In this document: in pieces, positions 23,938-30,096 of the stretch | Layout: every line of letters starts with the position of its first letter | Position numbering within the stretch: the first letter of the stretch is position 1 | DNA from: Streptomyces sp. NBC_00704 | GTDB taxonomy: Bacteria > Actinomycetota > Actinomycetes > Streptomycetales > Streptomycetaceae | Assembly: GCF_036226605.1 (NCBI RefSeq) | Contig: NZ_CP109000.1 | Coordinates: 5,328,501-5,392,500 of the forward strand | Length of the DNA: 64,000 nucleotides | Direction of reading: 5' to 3' | The notes under the pieces: generated by a model | What the model was told of the DNA's origin: nothing | Seen by the model: only the letters and a program-made list of their open reading frames with translations | The model's database searches: none | Position numbers and translations under genes: made by a program

Positions 23938-25161
23938 TCAGTTCGCGAAGACCGTGACCGAGTCCTCCGTCGCGTGCCGCGGCTCCAGCTCCCGCGCCTC
24001 GTGGGTCAGCGACTTGCGCCGTACGAGGACCACGACCGCGCCGAGCACCGCGGTGACCGCCGCGACCACGAACGGCGTGTGGATGTCGGTCCACTCCTCG
24101 ATCTTCGGCGCGAAGAAGGGCGCGGCCGCGGCCGCGAACCACCGCACGAAGTTGTAGCCGGCGCTCGCCACCGGGCGCGGGGCGTCCGACACGCCGAGCG
24201 CCAACTCGGTGTAGACCGTGTTGTTCACGCCGATGAACGCGCCGGACAGGATCGTGCAGACGACGGCCGTGGTGTGGTCGCCGTAGCCGAGGACGAGCAC
24301 GTCGGCGGCGAGCAGCAGCAGTGAGCCGCCGAGGACCTTCAGGGAACCGAACCGCTTCTGCAGCCGCGGCGCCACGAGCACCGAGAAGACGGCGAGCAGC
24401 ACACCCCAGGCGAAGAAGACCGCGCCCGACTTGTAGGGGGTCATGTTCAGCACGAACGGGGTGAAGGCCAGCACGGTGAAGAACGTGTAGTTGTAGAAGA
24501 ACGCCGAGGCGGCGGCGGAGGCGAGCCCGCCGTGGCCGAGCGCCTTCAGCGGGTCGAGCAGCGAGGTCCTGCGGGCCGGCTTGGGCTGCTCCTTCAGGAA
24601 CGCCGTGATGCACAGGAAGCCGATCGCCATCAGGAACGCGGTGCCGAAGAACGGGTAGCGCCAGCTGGCGTCGCCGAGCAGCGCGCCCAGCAGGGGGCCG
24701 CAGGCCATGCCGAGGCCCAGGGCCGACTCGTACAGCAGGATGGCGGCCGCGCTGCCGCCGGCCGCCGCGCCGACGATCACGGCGAGGGCGGTGGAGACGA
24801 AGAGGGCGTTGCCCAGTCCCCAGCCGGCGCGGAAGCCGACGAGTTCGGCGACCGAGCCCGAGGTGCCCGCGAGGCCCGCGAAGACGACCACGAGGGCCAG
24901 GCCGAGCAGCAGGGTGCGGCGTCCGCCGATGCGGCTGGAGACGAATCCGGTGACCAGCATCGCGAGCGCGGTGATGAGGAAGTACGAGGTGAAGAGCAGG
25001 GAGACCTGGCTCGCCGTGGCGTCCAGGCCCTGGGCGATGGACGGCAGGATCGGGTCGACCAGGCCGATGCCCATGAAGGCGACGACGGAGGCCCCGGCCG
25101 TCGCCCACACCGCCTTCGGCTGTCGCAGGATGCTTCCGGCTCCGGCGTCGAACGTGTCCAT
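23938..25161 (-). CDS. MFS transporter (drug/metabolite exporter type)
   Basis: A 407-residue major-facilitator protein with about 12 membrane helices. The loop 2-3 motif is present as GFVSSRIGGRRTLLLGLAL, and motif C-like glycines (GACGPLLGALLGDASWRYPF variant) lie at helix 5, typical of proton-driven exporters. Start is ATG 25161 behind GGAGACGAGAGGAATC. The promoter region contains TAGTAT on the minus strand and a TTAG-N5-CTAA palindrome, so repression by a local or distant MarR/TetR-type regulator is likely. Substrate cannot be predicted. Confidence 0.9.
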   Translation of the reverse strand: MDTFDAGAGSILRQPKAVWATAGASVVAFMGIGLVDPILPSIAQGLDATASQVSLLFTSYFLITALAMLVTGFVSSRIGGRRTLLLGLALVVVFAGLAGTSGSVAELVGFRAGWGLGNALFVSTALAVIVGAAAGGSAAAILLYESALGLGMACGPLLGALLGDASWRYPFFGTAFLMAIGFLCITAFLKEQPKPARRTSLLDPLKALGHGGLASAAASAFFYNYTFFTVLAFTPFVLNMTPYKSGAVFFAWGVLLAVFSVLVAPRLQKRFGSLKVLGGSLLLLAADVLVLGYGDHTTAVVCTILSGAFIGVNNTVYTELALGVSDAPRPVASAGYNFVRWFAAAAAPFFAPKIEEWTDIHTPFVVAAVTAVLGAVVVLVRRKSLTHEARELEPRHATEDSVTVFAN

Positions 25162-25205
25162 GATTCCTCTCGTCTCCTGGATGGTTGGTATTTACACATA
25201 CTAAG

Positions 25206-25218
25206 TTAGATCGCCTAA
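25206..25218 (-). promoter_or_regulatory. Candidate operator of the MFS gene
   Basis: TTAG-N5-CTAA palindrome immediately upstream of a TAGTAT -10-like hexamer (minus strand), 45-57 bp before the MFS start. The local sequence is strikingly AT-rich against the genome, as expected of a repressed promoter. No regulator gene is adjacent. Confidence 0.4.
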
Positions 25219-25295
25219 TGAATGCAAGCTACATCTATATCGCGCCGAGCGGGCGCTCCGCAGGCGTCCCCATGGGCCTCCACCACCATTCCGCC

Positions 25296-25350
25296 GGGCT
25301 TCAGGCGGGCTTCAGGCGGGCTTCAGGCGGGCTTCCGTCGGGCATCAGGC
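25296..25350. repeat. 11-bp tandem repeat, five copies
   Basis: gggcttcaggc three times exactly (25296-25328), then gggcttccgtc and gggcatcaggc. One helical turn per unit, located between the MFS promoter and the following plus-strand gene, outside any gene. Confidence 0.8.
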
Positions 25351-25439
25351 GGCGTTCCGCCGGCCTTCCTCGGCCGGATTCCGTCCGGACGGGTGATCGT
25401 CCTTGACGTGGGCGGGATCGGGTAGGACCGTGGGGCTCT

Positions 25440-26081
25440 ATGAGGGGCGAACCCAGTTGCCCGAAGTGTGGTGGCCGGGTCAGGGCTCCCGGACTCTTCG
25501 CCGATTCCTGGCAGTGCGACATGCACGGGACGGTCCATCCGCTGCAGCCCGTGATCCCGCCCAGCGTCGAGGCCCTCGGCGTCGTCGTGCACCGCACGCA
25601 GGTACCCGTGTGGATGCCGTGGCCGTTGCCGGTCGGCTGGCTCTTCACCGGTGTGACGTACGCGGGCGACGACCGCAGCGGCGGCCGCGCGACCGCGGTG
25701 GCCTGCACGGGGCCCGGTCCGCTCGGCGGCGTGGGTGAGCTGATCCTGATCGCCGAGGAACTCGGCGTCGGCCTCGGCGCGCGCTACGCGGGCGTGGACG
25801 GGCCCGATCCGGGGCCCTACATGAGCGTCGAGAAACCCCCGCAGGCCAAGGTGCTCGCCGCCGGCCGCCCCACCCCCCTGTGGCATGTCTCCGCCACACC
25901 GGACGACCGCGCGGTGTTCGCGGGCGAGGCCCGGGGGCTGTGGCTGTGGGCGGTGGTCTGGCCCGAGCAGTCAGGGCTGCTGATGTACGACGAACTGGTG
26001 CTGACGGACCTGAGGGACGCGGGAGCGGAGGTCGAGCTGGTCCCGTGCGGAGCCCTGTCGCCCCGCCTGCTCAAGCCGTAG
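25440..26081 (+). CDS. DUF6758-like zinc-ribbon protein
   Basis: A 213-residue protein, MRGEPSCPKCGGRVRAPGLF at the N-terminus. C7-x2-C10 together with C27 and H30 (WQCDMHGTVHP) looks like a zinc ribbon. The rest is a globular alpha/beta domain with VWMPWPLPVGWLFTGVTYAGDD and LWLWAVVWPEQSGLLMYDELVL. It is a conserved Streptomyces family of unknown function. The start ATG at 25440 has TAGGAC 11 nt before it and no clear ribosome-binding site. Confidence 0.78.
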   Translation: MRGEPSCPKCGGRVRAPGLFADSWQCDMHGTVHPLQPVIPPSVEALGVVVHRTQVPVWMPWPLPVGWLFTGVTYAGDDRSGGRATAVACTGPGPLGGVGELILIAEELGVGLGARYAGVDGPDPGPYMSVEKPPQAKVLAAGRPTPLWHVSATPDDRAVFAGEARGLWLWAVVWPEQSGLLMYDELVLTDLRDAGAEVELVPCGALSPRLLKP

Positions 26082-26196
26082 TGCCGCCCTCGCGCATGTA
26101 GGGGGTGCTCGGCGGTTTCGGGTGTGACATGAGGGGGCCGGCCACCGGCTATGCTGGGGCGTCCCCTTCCGTCCGTCACCGTCTGGAGCCCGCGTC

Positions 26197-27054
26197 GTGC
26201 GCATCGACCTGCACTGCCACTCCACGGCGTCCGACGGTACGGACACCCCGGCCGAGCTGGTCCGCAACGCGGCCGCCGCCGGTCTGGACGTCGTCGCGCT
26301 GACCGACCACGACACCACCCGCGGATACGCGGAGGCCGTCGCCGCGCTGCCGTCCGGGCTCACGCTCGTGACCGGCGCCGAGCTGTCCTGCCGGATCGAC
26401 GGCGTCAGCATGCACATGCTCGCCTATCTCTTCGACCCCGAGGAGCCCGCCCTGCTCGCCGAGCGCGAGCTGGTGCGCGACGACCGGGTGCCCAGGGCGC
26501 GGGCGATGGTGGCCAAGCTGAACGGACTGGGCGTGCCCGTCACCTGGGAGCAGGTCGCGCGGATCGCGGGGGAGGGGTCCGTCGGACGTCCGCACGTGGC
26601 CGCCGCCCTGGTCGAGCTGGGCGTCGTCCCCACCGTGAGCGACGCCTTCACCCAGGACTGGCTGGCCGACGGCGGACGCGCCTACGCGGAGAAGCACGAG
26701 ACCGACCCGTTCGAGGCGATCCGGCTGGTCAAGGGCGCGGGCGGGGTCACCGTGTTCGCCCACCCGGCCGCCGCGGAGCGGGGGCGCACGGTGCCGGAGT
26801 CGGCGATCGCCGAACTGGCCGCCGCCGGCCTCGACGGCATCGAGGTCGACCACATGGACCACGACGCGGACACGCGGGGACGGCTGCGCGGGCTGGCGAA
26901 GGACCTGGGGCTGCTGGTCACCGGCTCCTCGGACTACCACGGCAGCCGCAAGACGTGCGAGCTGGGCGAGTACACGACCGACCCCGAGGTGTACGGGGAG
27001 ATCACCCGGCGCGCCACCGGAGCGTTCCCGGTCCCGGGCGCCGGCGGAGCCTGA
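26197..27054 (+). CDS. PHP-domain phosphoesterase (RNase AM / nucleoside 3',5'-bisphosphate phosphatase-like)
   Basis: A 285-residue metal-dependent hydrolase. PHP motifs are RIDLHCHSTASDGTDTPAEL (HxH), VALTDHDTTRGY, TGAELSCRIDGVSMHMLAYL, GRPHVAAALVE, FAHPAAA and the closing TGSSDYHGSRK. Together they form the trinuclear metal site. Proteins of this size and motif set (YciV/TrpH type) hydrolyse 5' nucleotides of RNA or 3',5'-bisphosphates; the activity here is inferred from family. GTG 26197 has TCTGGAG upstream. TATGCT at 26150-26155 is a candidate -10. MarC follows 53 nt later. Confidence 0.9.
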   Translation: MRIDLHCHSTASDGTDTPAELVRNAAAAGLDVVALTDHDTTRGYAEAVAALPSGLTLVTGAELSCRIDGVSMHMLAYLFDPEEPALLAERELVRDDRVPRARAMVAKLNGLGVPVTWEQVARIAGEGSVGRPHVAAALVELGVVPTVSDAFTQDWLADGGRAYAEKHETDPFEAIRLVKGAGGVTVFAHPAAAERGRTVPESAIAELAAAGLDGIEVDHMDHDADTRGRLRGLAKDLGLLVTGSSDYHGSRKTCELGEYTTDPEVYGEITRRATGAFPVPGAGGA

Positions 27055-27107
27055 GGCTCGTCCTCACGTCCCCCTTCTGACTTCTTCCCCGCAAGGCTCT
27101 CGCACTG

Positions 27108-27713
27108 ATGTTCGACGTCGCCGTCTTCGGCTCCCTGTTCCTCACCCTTTTCGTCATCATGGATCCCCCCGGGATCACCCCGATCTTCCTCGCCCTGACC
27201 GCCGGACGCCCCGGCAAGGTGCAGAAGCGGATGGCCTTCCAGGCGGTCTGCGTGGCGGGCGGCGTCATCGCCGTCTTCGGACTGCTGGGCCACCAGATCC
27301 TGAACTACCTGCACGTCTCGGTGCCCGCCCTGATGATCGCGGGCGGACTGCTGCTCCTGCTGATCGCGCTCGACCTGCTCACCGGCAAGACCGACGAGCC
27401 GAAGCAGACCAAGGACGTCAACGTCGCCCTCGTCCCGCTGGGCATGCCCCTGCTGGCCGGACCGGGCGCGATCGTGTCCGTCATCCTCGCCGTGCAGAAG
27501 GCCGACAGCGTCGCCACGCAGGTCTCGGTGTGGGCGGCGATCCTCGCCATCCACGTGGTCCTGTGGGTGGTCATGCGGTACTCGCTGCTGATCATCCGGG
27601 TCATCAAGGACGGCGGCGTGGTCCTGGTGACCCGCCTCGCCGGCATGATGCTCTCCGCGATCGCCGTCCAGCAGATCATCAACGGCATCACCCAGGTCGT
27701 CCGGGGAAGCTGA
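27108..27713 (+). CDS. MarC family integral membrane protein
   Basis: A 201-residue protein with about six membrane helices and the MarC/YchE hallmark FVIMDPPGITPIFLALT near the N-terminus. A matching PLGMPLLAGPGAIVSVIL repeats the motif in the second half. MarC was once linked to antibiotic resistance, but no transport activity is established. It is 53 nt after the PHP gene and probably in one transcript ending at the hairpin 27739-27773. Confidence 0.9.
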   Translation: MFDVAVFGSLFLTLFVIMDPPGITPIFLALTAGRPGKVQKRMAFQAVCVAGGVIAVFGLLGHQILNYLHVSVPALMIAGGLLLLLIALDLLTGKTDEPKQTKDVNVALVPLGMPLLAGPGAIVSVILAVQKADSVATQVSVWAAILAIHVVLWVVMRYSLLIIRVIKDGGVVLVTRLAGMMLSAIAVQQIINGITQVVRGS

Positions 27714-27738
27714 ACGGGCCCGCTGCGCACAGAGCACA

Positions 27739-27773
27739 CAGAGCCCCCCACGGCCTGGCCGTGGGGGGCTCTG
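27739..27773. terminator. Terminator hairpin after marC
   Basis: Perfect 16-bp stem (27739-27754 with 27758-27773) with a 3-nt loop. It lies between convergent genes. Confidence 0.8.
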
Positions 27774-27794
27774 GAAATCTGTGCGGGACCCGTG

Positions 27795-27947
27795 TTATGA
27801 GGCCGAGGCGTCGGCCGGACGGATCCACAGCCGCTGCCCGATGGCGGCGGCCTGCTGAACGATCCGGTTGACGGAGGCGGCGTCCACGACGGTGCTGTCC
27901 ACGGGCGTGCCGTCGACGTCGTCGAGTCGCATGATTTCGAAGCGCAT
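27795..27947 (-). CDS. Small conserved protein (50 aa)
   Basis: MRFEIMRLDDVDGTPVDSTV continues VDAASVNRIVQQAAAIGQRLWIRPADASAS. It is a complete short protein with a GGAGAAGC site ahead of ATG 27947, a beta-strand start, a central helix and a final strand. It resembles a widespread Streptomyces small protein that I can recall only as hypothetical. Codon usage is clean. The upstream region has TTGACT near 28019..28014 as a possible -35. Confidence 0.75.
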   Translation of the reverse strand: MRFEIMRLDDVDGTPVDSTVVDAASVNRIVQQAAAIGQRLWIRPADASAS

Positions 27948-28151
27948 TGCTTCTCCCTTCGTCTGGTCATCCCCCTCGCGGAGGATTGCTGTGCGTGCTG
28001 CTACATGAGTAGTCAACACGGCGCATGTTACGAACATTCCCTACGCTAAAGAAATTTTTCGAACGACTAATTACTAACGAGTAAGGGGGTTTGCGGAGAC
28101 TGAACGGGACCGGTTGTGTTCGCAGCGTGACCACCGGGACAATGGGGGGCG

Positions 28152-29045
28152 ATGAACGACGACCTCCCGGCCCTCGCCGCCCGTATCGACCGCACGAACG
28201 AGCTGCTCACGCGCATGCTCGCCGAGGTGGCCAAGACACCCTCGACCCACGCGATCTTCGTCGACGCGGGATACCTGTACGCGGCGGCGGGACGCCTGGT
28301 GGCCGGGACGGAGGACCGACGGGCCTTCGACCTCGACGCCGAGGGCCTCATCGAGGCGCTCATCGACCGCGCCCGCTCGATCTTCGCCGACAGCCGCCTG
28401 CTGCGCGTCTACTGGTACGACGGCGCCCGGCGCCGCATCCACACCGCCGAGCAGCAGTCCATCGCCGAGCTGCCGGACGTCAAGGTGCGCCTGGGCAACC
28501 TCAACGCCAACAACCAGCAGAAGGGCGTCGACTCGCTCATCCGCACGGACCTGGAGTCCCTGGCCCGCCACCGCGCCATCAGCGACGCGGCCCTGCTGGG
28601 CGGTGACGAGGACCTCGTCTCGGCGGTCGAGGCCGCCCAGGGGTACGGCGCGCGCGTCCACCTGTGGGGCATCGAGGCGCCGGACGGCCGCAACCAGGCC
28701 GAGCCGCTGCTCTGGGAGGTGGACAGTCAGCGCACCCTCGACCTCGACTTCTTCAAGCCGTACGTCTCACGGCGCACCGTCGCCTACGACGGGAGCGGCG
28801 CGAGCCGCCCCAGCCGGGAGGCCGTGCGCTTCGTCGGGGCGCAGGTCGCGGCGAAATGGCTGGCGGCGCGGGGCAGGGAGACGCTGGCCGAACTCCTGCC
28901 GGGCCACCCCTACCTCCCCGGCTCCGTGGACCAGGACCTCCTCGTGGAGGCCGAGGGCATCCTCCAGTACTCCCTGCGCGGCCAGGCCGACCTCAGGCGA
29001 TCGCTGCGCGACGGCTTCTGGGAGCACGTGCGGACGCAGTACTAG
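28152..29045 (+). CDS. NYN-domain (PIN-like) ribonuclease family protein
   Basis: A 297-residue protein. The NYN signature appears as HAIFVDAGYLYAAAGRLV (first acidic residue), RVYWYDGARRRIHTAEQQ, QKGVDSLIRTDLESLARHRAISDAALLGGDEDLVSAVEAAQGYGARVHLWG, giving the Asp cluster of a metal-dependent nuclease. The C-terminal 100 residues are helical and may bind RNA (LHD/OST-HTH-like, unproven). It is divergent from the small gene at 27795 and followed by short 11-bp repeats. Confidence 0.85.
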   Translation: MNDDLPALAARIDRTNELLTRMLAEVAKTPSTHAIFVDAGYLYAAAGRLVAGTEDRRAFDLDAEGLIEALIDRARSIFADSRLLRVYWYDGARRRIHTAEQQSIAELPDVKVRLGNLNANNQQKGVDSLIRTDLESLARHRAISDAALLGGDEDLVSAVEAAQGYGARVHLWGIEAPDGRNQAEPLLWEVDSQRTLDLDFFKPYVSRRTVAYDGSGASRPSREAVRFVGAQVAAKWLAARGRETLAELLPGHPYLPGSVDQDLLVEAEGILQYSLRGQADLRRSLRDGFWEHVRTQY

Positions 29046-29076
29046 ACCAGCATCAGACCAGTACCAGACCAGCACT
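29044..29076. repeat. 11-bp tandem repeat at the end of the NYN gene
   Basis: Three units agaccagcatc, agaccagtacc, agaccagcact. The first begins inside the stop codon of the NYN gene. They are non-coding afterwards. Confidence 0.7.
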
Positions 29077-29105
29077 GGACCTCAGGGCCCGGCGGCCGCG
29101 TCGGT

Positions 29106-29981
29106 TCAGTGGCCGCGGTCCCAGAAGTCGGCCAGGGCGTGGGCCGTCGGCAGGGGCTTGTCCAGGTTCGGCGAGTGCTCGGCGCCCGGCACGACCGTGC
29201 GGTGCGCGTCCAGGTCCACGGCCATGGCGTCCAGGAGCGGCACCGGCCAGGTGTCGTCCCGCGCGCCCGAGAGGACGTGCATCGGCAGCGGCACCGCCGC
29301 CAGTTCGCCCACACGGTCCGGTTCGACGCACAACTGCCGTCCGGTGGCGAGGAGTTGGGCGGGCTTGTGGTTCAGCCAGCGCAGCCGCATCTGGTCCAGC
29401 TTGCCGAAGCCGCGGGCCGGGCCGCCGACCTCCCCGGGCGGCCCCATCGCCAGGATCGCCGCCCACACCTGCGGCATGGACATCACCGCGAGCGCGTCGT
29501 GCAGCAGCTTCACCCGCTGCTTCTGGGACTCCGAGATCTCGCCGGGGCCCGAGGACATGAGCGTGAACGAGACGAAGGGGGAGTGGTCCGCCAGCACGGC
29601 GGCCCGGGCGATCTGCCCGCCCAGGGAGTGCCCCACCAGATGCACCGGGGCATCGAGTGCGGCCGCCTGCGCGAGCACGTCCCTCGCCAATTCGCCCTGC
29701 GCGTAGGGGAATTCGTCCTCCACGGGGCCGTCGGACTCGTTCTGGCCGCGGCCGTCCACGGCGATGCTCCGGTAGCCGCGGGCCGCCAGCGGCGCGTGCA
29801 GCCGGTGGAAGTCCTCCTTGCTCCCGGTGAAGCCGGGCAGCAGCAGCGCGACACCGCGGGGCTCGACACCGGCGGCAACGGGCGAGTCGACGACGGCGAA
29901 CTCACCGCGGTCGGTGCGCAGCGCGTACGCCCGCGCGCCGGGAGGGGGCGGGAAGGGGGTGGCGATGCTCGGCCTGGTCAC
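29106..29981 (-). CDS. Alpha/beta hydrolase
   Basis: A 291-residue alpha/beta-fold hydrolase. GVALLLPGFTGSKEDFHRLH is the oxyanion region, VDGRGQNESDGP follows, and the nucleophile elbow is LVGHSLGG. The acid lies in SGARDDTWP and the histidine in VPGAEHSPN. A lid of about 70 residues lies between them. Substrate unknown; no signal peptide. The GTG start at 29981 lies 6 nt after TAGCCT, a leaderless layout. Confidence 0.88.
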   Translation of the reverse strand: MTRPSIATPFPPPPGARAYALRTDRGEFAVVDSPVAAGVEPRGVALLLPGFTGSKEDFHRLHAPLAARGYRSIAVDGRGQNESDGPVEDEFPYAQGELARDVLAQAAALDAPVHLVGHSLGGQIARAAVLADHSPFVSFTLMSSGPGEISESQKQRVKLLHDALAVMSMPQVWAAILAMGPPGEVGGPARGFGKLDQMRLRWLNHKPAQLLATGRQLCVEPDRVGELAAVPLPMHVLSGARDDTWPVPLLDAMAVDLDAHRTVVPGAEHSPNLDKPLPTAHALADFWDRGH

Positions 29982-29987
29982 GTGCCG

Positions 29988-29993
29988 AGGCTA
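29988..29993 (-). promoter_or_regulatory. -10 hexamer of a leaderless promoter (hydrolase at 29106-29981)
   Basis: TAGCCT on the minus strand, 6 nt before the GTG. Confidence 0.55.
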
Positions 29994-30045
29994 CCGGCAG
30001 GGCTCGCGGCGCGCCCTCGCCGGGACCCGCTCAGGGGAACGCCGA

Positions 30046-30077
30046 CGGCCCGGCCCCTCGTGAGAGGGACCGGGCCG
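30046..30077 (-). terminator. Terminator hairpin after the DEAD-box helicase gene
   Basis: 14-bp stem with one mismatch (30046-30059 with 30064-30077) and a 4-nt loop, 19 nt after the helicase stop. Confidence 0.7.
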
Positions 30078-30096
30078 CCGGGTCGTACGCGTTCGC

